A DNA stretch of 64,000 nt from Pseudarthrobacter sp. IC2-21 (GCF_034048115.1 NZ_CP139145.1:1364001-1428000); one strand, 5' to 3'; shown: positions 46,614-55,514, counted from the stretch's first letter. The notes: generated from the letters alone by a model not told the origin. Program-made: numbers and translations.

Positions 46614-47975
46614 ATGTCGAACGGATGGTCTTTCGAAACCCGCCAGATCCACGCCGGACAGGAGCCGGACAGCGCCACCGGCGCCCGCGCACTGCCGATC
46701 TACCAGACGACGTCGTTCGTGTTTCCCAGCGCCGAAAGTGCCGCCAACCGGTTCGCCCTGGCAGAACTGGCACCGATCTACACCCGCATCGGCAACCCCA
46801 CGCAGGACGCCGTGGAGCAGCGGATCGCCAGCTTGGAAGGAGGGCTCGGGGCCCTGCTGCTGAGCTCCGGACAGGCGGCGGAAACCTTTGCCATCCTGAA
46901 CATCGCCGAAGCCGGGGACCACGTGGTGGCCAGCCCGAGCCTTTACGGCGGCACCTATAACCTGCTGGCGCACACCCTGAAGAAGTTCGGCATCTCCGTC
47001 ACGTTTGTGGCGGACCCGGACAACCTGGAGCAGTGGCGCGATGCCGTGCAGCCGAACACCAAGCTGTTCTTCGCGGAGGTGGTCTCCAACCCGCGCCAGG
47101 ACGTCCTGGACCTTGAAGGGGTCTCGAAGGCTGCACATGAGGCGGGTGTGCCGCTGATCGTGGACAACACCCTCTCCACGCCATACCTGATCCGCCCGCT
47201 GGAGTGGGGCGCTGATATTGTGGTTCACTCCGCCACCAAGTACCTGGGCGGCCACGGCTCAGCCATCGCCGGGGTGATTGTGGACTCAGGCAATTTTGAC
47301 TTCGGCAAGGACCCGGAGCGGTTCCCCGGATTCAACACCCCGGATCCCACCTACAACGGTCTGGTTTACGCCCGCGATCTTGGTGCGGACGGAGCGCTCG
47401 GCGCCAACCTGTCCTACATCCTGAAGGCCCGGGTCCAGCTGCTTCGCGACCTGGGCTCCGCGGTGTCCCCGTTCAACGCCTTCCTTATTGCGCAGGGGCT
47501 GGAAACCCTGAGCCTGAGGGTGGAACGGCATGTGGCGAACGCCGTGGAGGTGGCCCGCTGGCTCGAGGCGCGGGACGACGTCGAATCGGTGGCTTACGCG
47601 GGCCTCCCGTCCAGCCCCTGGTACCAGCGGGGACTCAAATACGGTCCCAAGGGCACCGGCGCCGTGGTCGGGTTCAGCCTGGCAGGCGGGGCTGAGGCAG
47701 GCAAACGCTTCGTGGATGCGCTGGAACTCCACTCCCACGTGGCGAACATCGGAGACGTCCGCTCGCTGGTGATCCACCCGGCTTCCACCACGCACAGCCA
47801 GCTCTCGGCCGAGCAGCAGGCTATCGCCGGTGTCACGCCGGGGCTGGTCCGTCTGTCTGTGGGCATCGAGCACATCGATGACATCATCGCCGACCTCGAA
47901 GCCGGGTTCCGGGCAGCCAAGGCGGCGGACAAATCCACCGGACCCGTTTCGGATGCGGCAGCCGGCCAGCAGTAA
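46614..47975 (+). CDS. metY: O-acetylhomoserine sulfhydrylase/aminocarboxypropyltransferase
   Basis: A 453-residue PLP enzyme making homocysteine from O-acetylhomoserine and sulfide. It begins FETRQIHAGQEPDSATGARA as MetY proteins do, with the PLP lysine in HSATKYLGGHG and the Cys/Met-enzyme helix SPFNAFLIAQGLETLSLR. AAAGGAG lies 6 bp before ATG 46614. It supplies homocysteine from the metX product encoded downstream. A possible -10 (TATGCT) lies near 46565. Confidence 0.95.
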   Translation: MSNGWSFETRQIHAGQEPDSATGARALPIYQTTSFVFPSAESAANRFALAELAPIYTRIGNPTQDAVEQRIASLEGGLGALLLSSGQAAETFAILNIAEAGDHVVASPSLYGGTYNLLAHTLKKFGISVTFVADPDNLEQWRDAVQPNTKLFFAEVVSNPRQDVLDLEGVSKAAHEAGVPLIVDNTLSTPYLIRPLEWGADIVVHSATKYLGGHGSAIAGVIVDSGNFDFGKDPERFPGFNTPDPTYNGLVYARDLGADGALGANLSYILKARVQLLRDLGSAVSPFNAFLIAQGLETLSLRVERHVANAVEVARWLEARDDVESVAYAGLPSSPWYQRGLKYGPKGTGAVVGFSLAGGAEAGKRFVDALELHSHVANIGDVRSLVIHPASTTHSQLSAEQQAIAGVTPGLVRLSVGIEHIDDIIADLEAGFRAAKAADKSTGPVSDAAAGQQ

Positions 47976-48052
47976 CCGGCGCGCGAGTCAATCCGTGAAG
48001 TCATAACCGGTCACACGCTTAGCCTTAGCCGGGGCTGTTTCGTACACTCGAA

Positions 48053-48166
48053 CCAGGTCATGAGTGCCAGCGACAGCCCCGGCTTGCTGGCCGGCAACCC
48101 TCTTCCGTGGTGGGGTGCCCCGGGTGAAGACCTGGCCAGCCGGTCAATTGACGGCGGGCAAGCGCG
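48053..48166 (+). ncRNA. SAM-IV riboswitch upstream of metX
   Basis: The conserved SAM-IV core is easily read: GGTCATGAGTGCCAGCG, GCCCCGGCTTGCTGGCCGGC, AACCCTC and GGGGTGCCCCGGGTGA. Stem P1 forms between CCAGGTC (48053-48059) and GACCTGG (48129-48135). A downstream hairpin (GCCGGTCAATTGACGGC) and GCGGGCAAGCGCG complete the actinobacterial form known from Mycobacterium and Streptomyces. The ribosome binding site AGAAGAGG (48168-48175) lies just after it, so SAM binding probably hides translation initiation of metX. Confidence 0.93.
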
Positions 48167-48183
48167 TAGAAGAGGTCCATTCC

Positions 48184-49299
48184 ATGACGATCACCATCTC
48201 CCGAACGGCCGCTCCCGGAAACGGCGTGGTCCGCTATGCAAACATCGGTGGCCTGGAGCTCGAAGCCGGCGGTTACCTGCCGGACGTCACCCTGGCCTAT
48301 GAAACGTGGGGCACGCTGAACGCGGACCGCTCCAACGCGGTCCTGATCGAGCACGCCCTGACCGGAAGCACCCACGTGACCCGCGGCGACAGTGACGAGC
48401 CCGGCTGGTGGGAGCAGCTGGCCGGACCGGGCGCGCCGGTGGACACGGACCGGTTCTTTGTGGTGTCCATCAACATGGTGGGCGGGTGCTACGGCTCCAC
48501 CGGCCCGTCGTCCGCCGCTCCGGACGGAAAACCCTGGGGGTCCCGGTTTCCGCTGGTGACCCTGCGGGATTCCACGGCCGCCGAGGCCCGGCTGGCCGAT
48601 CAGCTGGGCATCCATAGCTGGTTTGCGGTGCTGGGCGGCTCCATGGGCGGGGCCCGCGCCCTGGAATGGGCGGTCACTTTTCCGGAACGGGTGCAGCGCT
48701 GCGCCGTCATCTCGGTGGGGGCCGCGAGCACGGCCGAACAGATTGCCTTCGCCCAGGCCCAAACCCTCGCCATCCGCCAGGACGTCAACTTCAACGACGG
48801 CGACTATTACGGCGGCCCGCTCCCTGAGGACGGCCTCGCCCTGGCAAGGCGCATTGCGCACATCACGTACCGTTCCGCAGCGGAATTTGACGGCCGGTTC
48901 GGGCGCTCCGCGCAGGTCCCCGAATCACCGTTCAAGGCCGCGGCGCTGGGGGAGCGCGGCCGCTACCAGGTGGAAAGCTACCTGGACCACCAGGGCCGGA
49001 AGCTGGTGAGCAGGTTCGATGCGAACAGTTACATCGCGATCACCGATGCCCTGATGAGCCACGATATCACCCGCGGGCGGGGTTCCCTGGACGAGGCCCT
49101 GGGACGGGCGACCGCCAGGTTCTTTGTGGCTGCCGTGGACAGCGACCGTCTCTACTTCCCGTCCCAGTCCCACGAGCTGGCGGCAGCGCTGCCCGGGGAC
49201 GTTGCCGTGCACGTCATCGAAGCCCCCATCGGCCACGACGGCTTCCTGACCGAGATAGGCCAGCTCGGCAGCCAGCTGCGGAGCACGTTCCTGGTCTAG
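48184..49299 (+). CDS. metX: Homoserine O-acetyltransferase
   Basis: Activates homoserine with acetyl-CoA in methionine synthesis. The 371-residue alpha/beta hydrolase has nucleophile Ser153 (GGSMGGARALEW), Asp in VDSDRLYFPSQSHE and His in APIGHDGFLTE. It starts NGVVRYANIGGLELEAGG and has the MetX lock segment NMVGGCYGSTGPSS. ATG 48184 is preceded by AGAAGAGG and a SAM-IV riboswitch. The last codons form the first copy of a 16-bp tandem repeat. Confidence 0.96.
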   Translation: MTITISRTAAPGNGVVRYANIGGLELEAGGYLPDVTLAYETWGTLNADRSNAVLIEHALTGSTHVTRGDSDEPGWWEQLAGPGAPVDTDRFFVVSINMVGGCYGSTGPSSAAPDGKPWGSRFPLVTLRDSTAAEARLADQLGIHSWFAVLGGSMGGARALEWAVTFPERVQRCAVISVGAASTAEQIAFAQAQTLAIRQDVNFNDGDYYGGPLPEDGLALARRIAHITYRSAAEFDGRFGRSAQVPESPFKAAALGERGRYQVESYLDHQGRKLVSRFDANSYIAITDALMSHDITRGRGSLDEALGRATARFFVAAVDSDRLYFPSQSHELAAALPGDVAVHVIEAPIGHDGFLTEIGQLGSQLRSTFLV

Positions 49300-49332
49300 C
49301 CACGTTCCTGGTCTGGCACGTTCCTGGTCTGG
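49284..49332. repeat. Three tandem copies of a 16-17 bp unit at the metX 3' end
   Basis: CACGTTCCTGGTCTAGC (49284-49300) holds the metX stop. CACGTTCCTGGTCTGG follows at 49301-49316 and 49317-49332. This looks like replication slippage copying the end of metX. Confidence 0.92.
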
Positions 49333-49355
49333 CCGGGACCTAAGCGGTCCGGGCC
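49331..49355. terminator. Hairpin between metX and the convergent SHOCT gene
   Basis: GGCC-G-GGACC (49331-49340) pairs with GGTCC-G-GGCC (49346-49355) with one mismatch over the loop TAAGC. It lies in the short convergent gap and can terminate metX, perhaps both genes. Confidence 0.6.
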
Positions 49356-49362
49356 TTCAGGA

Positions 49363-49920
49363 TTAGCCGTTCATGATGTCGGAGCGGCGCTTCATGTAGT
49401 CCTCCATGGCCAGCTCGCCGTTACTGTACTGCTGGTCCAGTTCCGCGAGCTTACGCGCGCGGTAACCCTGCGGGGCCGACGGCGGCGGGGGAGTCGCCGG
49501 GGCAGCCGGCGCCTTCGGTGCCTCTCCGTACTGCTGCGGCTGACCATAATCCTGGGGCCGGCCGAACTGCTGGGGCTGGCCATAATCCTGTGGCTGACCA
49601 TACGGCGGGAACTGCTGACCATACGGCGGGAACTGCTGGTTGGCGGGCGGGACCGGCTGCATCGGCGGCAGCGGCTCGCCGGGCGGGAGGGGCTGCGAAC
49701 TCATGATCTCGCGGTAGCCGCCACTCATGTAGTCCTGCTGTGTGTAGCCGTCGCGGGGCTCCCGGCTTTGCGGACCGGGAAACTGGCCCGGATATTGCCC
49801 CGGGTAGCCGCCGGAGAAGCCCTGCCCTTGGTTTCGTTTGTTGACGGACTTCCGGTACATCCGCATCGCCATCGGCACCACGAACGACAGGATGATGATC
49901 CAGAAAAACAAGCTGTTCAC
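49363..49920 (-). CDS. SHOCT-domain membrane protein
   Basis: A 185-residue protein. An N-terminal helix (LFFWIIILSFVVPMAM) anchors it. A long Pro/Gln/Gly/Tyr-rich disordered region has repeats such as QQFPPYG and GQPQDYG. The C terminus is a SHOCT domain (KLAELDQQYSNGELAMEDYMKR). SHOCT domains are short helical oligomerisation modules; function is otherwise unknown. It is convergent with metX. Confidence 0.85.
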   Translation of the reverse strand: MNSLFFWIIILSFVVPMAMRMYRKSVNKRNQGQGFSGGYPGQYPGQFPGPQSREPRDGYTQQDYMSGGYREIMSSQPLPPGEPLPPMQPVPPANQQFPPYGQQFPPYGQPQDYGQPQQFGRPQDYGQPQQYGEAPKAPAAPATPPPPSAPQGYRARKLAELDQQYSNGELAMEDYMKRRSDIMNG

Positions 49921-49965
49921 GGGGTAGCGCCTCTCATATGTGTCCCTCCAGCTTAAGCCCCCGGT

Positions 49966-50835
49966 TCAGCGGCGCGCCCCGGTGGCGGTGCCCAGCGGGC
50001 CTTCACCGGAACCCAGCGGAACCCCCGGGCCGAAGACGGGTCCCGGCGTCGGGCGTTTTGCCGTGATGCCATCCCCGGAGGAGCGGTTACGCAGCCGCCG
50101 GACCACCCACGGGACAAAGTATTCGCGGGCCCAGACGAGGTCTCCGCTGCGGGCCTCGCGCCAGGTCCGCGGCGGCAACGGCTTCGGAATGCTCGGTTCG
50201 AGGGTGTGGCTGACATTAAGCGACTCAAGCACCATGGCGGCGATGGTGTGGTGGCCCAGGGGCGAAAAGTGCAGCCGGTCCACGTCCCACATTTGCGGGT
50301 CGTTGAGCTGTTTCAGGGACCACATGTCCGCGATGACGGCATCATGACGGGCGGCTACGGTCCTCAGGTTCTCGTTGTAGATGGCCACCTTGCTGCGGAT
50401 CCGGCTGAGGACCGAGGACCCGGTGTCCGGTCCGTTGAACAGCACTACCGTGGCGCCGCCCATCGAGAGGATCTGGACCACGGAATCGAGCTTTTCGGCC
50501 ATGGCGTCAGGGTCCCCGCCGGGCCGGATGAGGTCGTTGCCGCCGGCGGAAAGTGTGACCAGGTCCGGCTTGAGCGCAAGGCACGCGGCCAGCTGCTGGT
50601 CCACGATTTGCTGCAGGAGCCTGCCCCGGACGGCGAGGTTGGCGTAGGCGAAGTCGTCCTGGCCACGGCCCAGTTCCTCGGCCACCCGGTCCGCCCAGCC
50701 GCGGTACCCGCCGGGACTTGTTGGCTCGGGATCGCCGATGCCTTCGGTAAAGGAGTCACCCATCGCCACGTAGCGGGTCCAGGGGTGGGTTTGTGTCGCC
50801 GGGGGAAGGTTCTGCATGGCTCTTGCGTCAGTCAC
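49966..50835 (-). CDS. SGNH/GDSL-family hydrolase
   Basis: A 289-residue esterase/lipase-type protein with no signal peptide. Block I is YVAMGDSFTEG (Ser28), block III is LSAGGNDL and block V is DRLHFSPLGHHTIA with the catalytic Asp-His pair. The C terminus is Pro/Gly-rich. I prefer GTG 50835 (AGGATAGGA upstream) over the in-frame codon at 50862. It is 45 bp downstream of nothing in its own strand and divergent from the esterase at 50913. Confidence 0.9.
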   Translation of the reverse strand: MTDARAMQNLPPATQTHPWTRYVAMGDSFTEGIGDPEPTSPGGYRGWADRVAEELGRGQDDFAYANLAVRGRLLQQIVDQQLAACLALKPDLVTLSAGGNDLIRPGGDPDAMAEKLDSVVQILSMGGATVVLFNGPDTGSSVLSRIRSKVAIYNENLRTVAARHDAVIADMWSLKQLNDPQMWDVDRLHFSPLGHHTIAAMVLESLNVSHTLEPSIPKPLPPRTWREARSGDLVWAREYFVPWVVRRLRNRSSGDGITAKRPTPGPVFGPGVPLGSGEGPLGTATGARR

Positions 50836-50879
50836 GGTCCTATCCTGCCCTCTCGTTCTCAAGCTACGCCAACGTAGGT

Positions 50880-50897
50880 AGTTACCCCTCGGTAACT
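50880..50897. promoter_or_regulatory. Inverted repeat in divergent promoter
   Basis: AGTTACC (50880-50886) and GGTAACT (50891-50897) form a perfect 7-bp inverted repeat over CCTC, between the divergent SGNH hydrolase and esterase genes. It is a candidate operator. Confidence 0.4.
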
Positions 50898-50912
50898 GTA
50901 AGAATGGAAACC

Positions 50913-51563
50913 ATGACTGAAGCCCAAGTATTTCCTGCCCCTGTTGTTCTATGGTCCAGGCCCGAGGACCAGCGCGCCGGACGGCCGCTGCTGGTCCTGC
51001 TTCACGGCTACGGCGCCAACGAACAGGACCTCCTGAGCCTGGCGGACATGCTGCCGGAGGAATTTGTGGTGGCCTCGCTTAGGGCGCCGCTGCCCACCGG
51101 GCCCGGTTTTATGTGGTTCCCGCTGACGGACACCATCGAATACTCCCTGGACGCCGTGAAGAAAGCCGCCGACTACGTGCAGGACTGGATCGACTCCGTC
51201 AAGGCCGACCACCCGTCGGTGACGCTGCTCGGCTTCTCCATGGGAATGGCCATGGCCACCACGCTGCTCCGGTACCGGCCCGCGGACTACGCCGCCGTCG
51301 TCGGGCTTTCCGGGTTTGTGGTCAATGCGGACGGCGATCCTGCGTTCCGGGACAGCGAACTTGACGGTACCGTCCCCCTGTTCTGGGGCCGCGACCAGCA
51401 GGACCCGGTGATCACCCCGGACAAGATCGAATACACCATGGGCTGGGTCCGCGGCCACGTCAAGCTCACCAAGGTGCTGTATACGGGAATGTGGCACGGC
51501 ATCAACCAGCAGGAAATCGGCCACGTCTCCGAGTTCCTGACGCACGAGGTGCTGAACAAGTAA
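50913..51563 (+). CDS. Alpha/beta hydrolase, phospholipase/carboxylesterase type
   Basis: A 216-residue serine hydrolase. LLVLLHGYGANEQDLLSLA is the oxyanion region; the nucleophile is Ser109 (LLGFSMGMAMA), with Asp in GRDQQDPVI and His in GMWHGIN. The size fits the carboxylesterase 2 family (YpfH/Est). ATG 50913 follows GGAAACC; ATG 50904 is in frame three codons earlier. No signal peptide. Confidence 0.88.
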   Translation: MTEAQVFPAPVVLWSRPEDQRAGRPLLVLLHGYGANEQDLLSLADMLPEEFVVASLRAPLPTGPGFMWFPLTDTIEYSLDAVKKAADYVQDWIDSVKADHPSVTLLGFSMGMAMATTLLRYRPADYAAVVGLSGFVVNADGDPAFRDSELDGTVPLFWGRDQQDPVITPDKIEYTMGWVRGHVKLTKVLYTGMWHGINQQEIGHVSEFLTHEVLNK

Positions 51564-51587
51564 ACGCCCCGTAGGGGTACAGCTTTT

Positions 51588-51821
51588 TCAGGCCTCCGGG
51601 GCGACGATCCTGACCGTGCGGCCGTTGACGTTGACGGTGTCGCCGTTGTGCAGTTGGCGGCCGCGGCGTTCATCGATTTCGCCGTTCACCTTAACAAGTC
51701 CGCTTTTGATGAGCTCGGCCGCTTCCACGCCGTCTTCCACCAGGCTGGCAAGCTTCAGGAGCTGGCCGAGCCGGATCATGCTGTCACGGATGGGGATCTC
51801 TTCGATGTCCTGGTTGCTCAT
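51588..51821 (-). CDS. S4-domain RNA-binding protein
   Basis: A 77-residue protein that is essentially one S4 domain: IRLGQLLKLASLVEDGVEAAELIKSG and VKVNGEIDERRGRQL, as in YaaA/RlbA-type proteins that bind structured RNA. The start at 51821 is only 32 bp from the divergent permease start (51854). It is convergent with the esterase gene. Confidence 0.9.
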   Translation of the reverse strand: MSNQDIEEIPIRDSMIRLGQLLKLASLVEDGVEAAELIKSGLVKVNGEIDERRGRQLHNGDTVNVNGRTVRIVAPEA

Positions 51822-51853
51822 ACAGCAATGATGCCTGACGTAAGGTGAATTCA

Positions 51854-52819
51854 ATGACCCACCCCCCACGGCTGCCGCTGCTCGTTGGCCTTCCCCTGGC
51901 AGTCGCTGCCGGGCTGGCCATTCCCGTCCAGGGCCGCATCAACGGCGCCCTCGGCGTCCGCTTGGGTGACGGCATCGCCGCGGCCGTGGTGAGCTTCAGC
52001 ACCGGCCTGATCCTGATCGCCATCATCGCGCTGCTGCTGCCCAGGGGCCGGGCCGGCCTGGCACGGATTATCCCGGCCCTCAGGGAGCGCAGCTTTCCGC
52101 GGTACTACGTCCTCGCCGGCGGCGTGGGCGCGTTCTTCGTCTTTGCCCAGTCCACAACCGTTGGCCTGCTCGGGGTGGCCCTGTTCACCGTGGCCACCGT
52201 CACCGGACAGACCCTCAGCGGCCTGCTCGTGGACCGGCTCGGGATCGGCCCCGGCGGCAAGCGCGGCATCACCGGCGTGCGCATCATCGGAAGTGTGCTC
52301 ACCATCATTGCCGTGGCCTGGGCCGTGTCCCCGCGCTTTGGCAACGCCGCCGACGTCGGGCTGCTCCTGCTGCCGCTCATGCTGCCACTGGCGGCGGGAT
52401 TCCTGATGAGTTTCCAGCAGGCCATGAACGGGACCGCAACCCTGCACTACGGCACGCCGATCGCGGCAACCCTGGTCAACTTCATCGCCGGGGGCCTGCT
52501 CCTCTGGATTGTGTGGGGCATCAAAGTCGCCGTGGCGGGCGCCGGGAATCCGCTGCCCGGAGAGTGGTGGTACTACCTTGGCGGGCCCATGGGCTGTATC
52601 TTCATCGGGCTGGCTGCCGTGCTGGTCCGCGGGCTGGGCGTTTTGGTGACCGGGCTGGGCATGATCGCGGGGCAGCTGGCGGGTTCGCTGATCCTTGACG
52701 TTGTGGTCCCCGCCCCGGGCTCCGTGGTGGCGCTGCCCACCATCCTGGGGACCATCCTGACGCTGGCCGCAATCCTGGTGGCCACCCTGCCCTGGCCCCG
52801 CGGTGCATTCCGCCGCTGA
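51854..52819 (+). CDS. DMT-type permease (DUF606/YdcZ family)
   Basis: A 321-residue membrane protein of about ten helices arising from two repeated DUF606 halves: PVQGRINGALGVRLGDGIAAAVVSF in half one and SFQQAMNGTATLHYGTPIAATLVNF in half two. Such proteins are assigned to the drug/metabolite transporter superfamily; the substrate is unknown. AAGGTGA lies 5 bp before ATG 51854. Confidence 0.88.
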   Translation: MTHPPRLPLLVGLPLAVAAGLAIPVQGRINGALGVRLGDGIAAAVVSFSTGLILIAIIALLLPRGRAGLARIIPALRERSFPRYYVLAGGVGAFFVFAQSTTVGLLGVALFTVATVTGQTLSGLLVDRLGIGPGGKRGITGVRIIGSVLTIIAVAWAVSPRFGNAADVGLLLLPLMLPLAAGFLMSFQQAMNGTATLHYGTPIAATLVNFIAGGLLLWIVWGIKVAVAGAGNPLPGEWWYYLGGPMGCIFIGLAAVLVRGLGVLVTGLGMIAGQLAGSLILDVVVPAPGSVVALPTILGTILTLAAILVATLPWPRGAFRR

Positions 52820-53003
52820 CGCGCCACCGCGCCACCGCGCCGCAGCGGCCGGTAGGCTAGGACACGCAGTCCTCTGCACCTTGCTTCCAGCACCCGCTTC
52901 CTTCGCCCGCCCCGGCCCGCACCCCGCGGGACTTGCACTTCCGTGCATCGGGGCCAGATAACGCGGACCGCACCCAGCGGCCCTGTAGAATTGGAGTTCC
53001 ACC
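52820..53003 (+). promoter_or_regulatory. Leader of glycyl-tRNA synthetase gene
   Basis: The 184-bp gap contains a short GCGCCACC direct repeat near 52821, a -10-like TAGGCT at 52853-52858 and a second -10-like TAGAAT at 52986-52991 just 12 bp before the ATG. I looked for a T-box (the conserved GGTGGNACCGCG) and did not find one. Confidence 0.35.
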
Positions 53004-54389
53004 ATGGCACCAAAGTCCGTCCTCGACCAGGTCATTTCCCTCTCCAAACGGAGGGGCTTCGTGTTCCAGGCCGGTGAGATCTACGGCGGTTCGCGTTCGG
53101 CCTGGGATTACGGGCCCCTGGGTGCCGAGCTGAAGGAAAACATCAAGCGCCAGTGGTGGCAGTCCATGGTCCGCGGCCGCGAAGACGTGGTGGGCCTGGA
53201 CTCCTCGGTCATCCTGCCCCGCCAGGTCTGGGAAGCATCCGGCCACGTGGACGTCTTCTCCGATCCGCTGGTGGAGTGCCTTTCCTGCCACAAGCGCTAC
53301 CGCGCCGACCACCTCGAGGAAGAATACGAGGAAAAGAAGGGCCGCCCTGCCGAGAACGGCCTGAAGGACATTGCCTGCGCCAACTGCGGCACCCGGGGCC
53401 AATGGACGGAACCGCAGGAATTCTCCGGCCTTCTGAAGACCTACCTCGGCCCCGTGGCGAGCGAAGAGGGGCTGCACTATCTGCGTCCTGAAACGGCGCA
53501 GGGCATTTTTGTGAACTTCAGCAACGTGCTCACCACCTCCCGGAAGAAGCCCCCTTTCGGCATCGGCCAGATCGGCAAGTCCTTCCGGAACGAGATCACC
53601 CCGGGCAACTTCATCTTCCGCACCCGCGAGTTCGAACAGATGGAAATGGAATTCTTCGTTGAGCCCGGCACGGACGAAGAGTGGCACCAGTACTGGATGA
53701 AGGAGCGCATGTCCTGGTACACCGGGCTGGGCATCCGTGCGGAGAACCTGCGCTTCTTCGAACACCCCCTGGAGAAGCTCAGCCACTACTCCAAGGGCAC
53801 CACGGACATCGAATACCGCTTCGGGTTCCAGGGCTCCGAGTGGGGCGAGCTGGAAGGCATCGCCAACCGGACGGACTTTGACCTCTCCACGCACTCCAAG
53901 GCATCCGGCCAGGACCTGAGCTACTTCAACCAGGCCACCAACGAGCGCTACACCCCCTACGTCATCGAGCCGGCCGCGGGCCTGACCCGGTCCTTCATGG
54001 CCTTCCTCGTGGACGCCTACACCGAAGACGAGGCACCCAACGCCAAGGGCGGCGTCGATGTCCGCACCGTCCTGAAGCTTGACCCGCGGCTCGCCCCGGT
54101 CAAGGCCGCAGTGCTGCCGCTGAGCCGCAACGAGGACCTGTCCCCGAAGGCCAAGGACCTGGGCGCGCAGCTGCGCAAGAACTGGAACATCGACTTCGAC
54201 GACGCCGGCGCGATCGGCCGCCGCTACCGCCGCCAGGACGAGATCGGCACGCCGTTCTGCATCACTGTGGACTTCGACACCCTCGAGGACCAGGCCGTGA
54301 CCATCCGTGAGCGGGACACCATGAGCCAGGAACGCGTGTCCCTGGACAAGGTGGAAGGCTACCTGGCCGCCCGCCTGATCGGGGCCTGA
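53004..54389 (+). CDS. glyS: Glycyl-tRNA synthetase
   Basis: A 461-residue class II synthetase of the dimeric bacterial/eukaryotic-like type. Motif 1 region is [20 protein letters not shown], a zinc-type Cys pair pair lies at CLSCHKRY ... CANCGTRG, motif 2 is [19 protein letters not shown], and motif 3 is [10 protein letters not shown]. The C-terminal anticodon-binding domain is complete. It charges tRNA(Gly) with glycine. Confidence 0.97.
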   Translation: MAPKSVLDQVISLSKRRGFVFQAGEIYGGSRSAWDYGPLGAELKENIKRQWWQSMVRGREDVVGLDSSVILPRQVWEASGHVDVFSDPLVECLSCHKRYRADHLEEEYEEKKGRPAENGLKDIACANCGTRGQWTEPQEFSGLLKTYLGPVASEEGLHYLRPETAQGIFVNFSNVLTTSRKKPPFGIGQIGKSFRNEITPGNFIFRTREFEQMEMEFFVEPGTDEEWHQYWMKERMSWYTGLGIRAENLRFFEHPLEKLSHYSKGTTDIEYRFGFQGSEWGELEGIANRTDFDLSTHSKASGQDLSYFNQATNERYTPYVIEPAAGLTRSFMAFLVDAYTEDEAPNAKGGVDVRTVLKLDPRLAPVKAAVLPLSRNEDLSPKAKDLGAQLRKNWNIDFDDAGAIGRRYRRQDEIGTPFCITVDFDTLEDQAVTIRERDTMSQERVSLDKVEGYLAARLIGA

Positions 54390-54391
54390 TT

Positions 54392-55414
54392 ATGGCGATC
54401 GAATACCGGGAATGGCGCGAGGGCGACGACCTGGCGCTGCTGGAGATCTGGGGAGGTCCGGAGACCGAACAGGCGCGCCAGTTCCGCGGCTCCCTCACCG
54501 TGTCCTCCACCGGGACGGACGGTACTCCGTGGCGCCGCTGCATTGTGGCTGAGGACGTTATCGACGGCGTCGGGATCCCCGTGGGGGCAGGCGTGGTCTA
54601 CGAGGCATCCCTGCACCCCGAACGGCTGTGGGCCTATATCGAAGTGGCGCGGGACCACCGCCGCACCGGCATCGGTGCCACCTTGCTGACCATGCTGCGC
54701 CGGGAAGTTGAGCAGGCGCCGTCGGGCGTCTTCAAGCTGCGCGGCAAGGTACAGCCCGGAAGCCCCGGGGCCGCATTCGCCGAGGAATTCGGTCTGAGGC
54801 CCATCCAGCGCTCACGGCTGGTGGTGGTGGAGCCCGGCGCGCTCAAGCTGCCGGTCTTCCCCGCAAAGAACGGCGGCGGAAGCCTGGCGAACGACGAAAA
54901 CGCCGGCTCCGACGTCGTAATGGACCTCGCCACCGGTTCGGTGGAGCTCACGGACGTGGTGGGCCGCTACTACACCTCCATCCACGGCTGGGATTCGCCG
55001 GGCACGCTGTCGGTGGGGCAGGTGCAGAAGCTCTTCCTGGACGACCTCACCGGCGCCCACGGTGCCATTGTGCTGCGGGCGGAGCCGGAGTCCGCTTTCG
55101 GCGCCGGTGTTGCTCCCGGCAAAAAGGGCCGCATCCGCGCCTTCGCCGTGAGCTACGCCGAGCCGGTCCGGGACCCCGCCGCTCCGGCCGGGGAAACCCA
55201 GCCGACGGACGTTTTTGTGGGCCACGACCCCCGGCTCGACGCCGACGACGCGGCCGCCGCGGTGCGCGACCTCCTGGCGCTCCTCGCGTATCAGCACCCG
55301 GTGATGCTGGAACTGGACGATTCGATGACGGCGTTGCGCGCCGCCGTCGAACCTTTGCTGGAAACCGGAAAAGCGCACCAGCGCGGTGCCGACACGCTGG
55401 TCGTCTCAGACTAA
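54392..55414 (+). CDS. GNAT-family acetyltransferase (long form)
   Basis: A 340-residue protein starting 3 bp after the glyS stop, so co-transcribed. The GNAT core is in the first half: VARDHRRTGIGATLLTMLRRE (~89-108) is the acetyl-CoA loop. The second half (~175-340) resembles another degenerate GNAT-like domain without an acetyl-CoA motif. Acceptor unknown. The stop is followed by a copy of the dispersed hairpin. Confidence 0.85.
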   Translation: MAIEYREWREGDDLALLEIWGGPETEQARQFRGSLTVSSTGTDGTPWRRCIVAEDVIDGVGIPVGAGVVYEASLHPERLWAYIEVARDHRRTGIGATLLTMLRREVEQAPSGVFKLRGKVQPGSPGAAFAEEFGLRPIQRSRLVVVEPGALKLPVFPAKNGGGSLANDENAGSDVVMDLATGSVELTDVVGRYYTSIHGWDSPGTLSVGQVQKLFLDDLTGAHGAIVLRAEPESAFGAGVAPGKKGRIRAFAVSYAEPVRDPAAPAGETQPTDVFVGHDPRLDADDAAAAVRDLLALLAYQHPVMLELDDSMTALRAAVEPLLETGKAHQRGADTLVVSD

Positions 55415-55430
55415 GCGTTCCCCGAAAGTA

Positions 55431-55480
55431 AGTAGCGCCAAGTGTCGTTTTGAACCGTCAAAACGACACTTGGCGCTACT
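55431..55480. repeat. Dispersed long hairpin element, copy C
   Basis: A perfect 23-bp stem (55431-55453 with 55458-55480) over the loop ACCG, with partly matching flanks outside. The core AGTAGCGCCAAGTGTCGTTT is shared with copies at 36464 and 37300. It sits between convergent genes. Confidence 0.95.
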
Positions 55481-55514
55481 CAGTTAAGGGCCTGGAGCCG
55501 CGGGCGGGATCTGC

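Noticed and set aside
49500..49680. Repeat array in the SHOCT gene region
   Set aside because: It is coding low-complexity sequence (QQFPPYG and GQPQDYG units), not an independent element.
52820..53003. T-box riboswitch before glyS
   Set aside because: The conserved T-box sequence and specifier loop pattern are absent.
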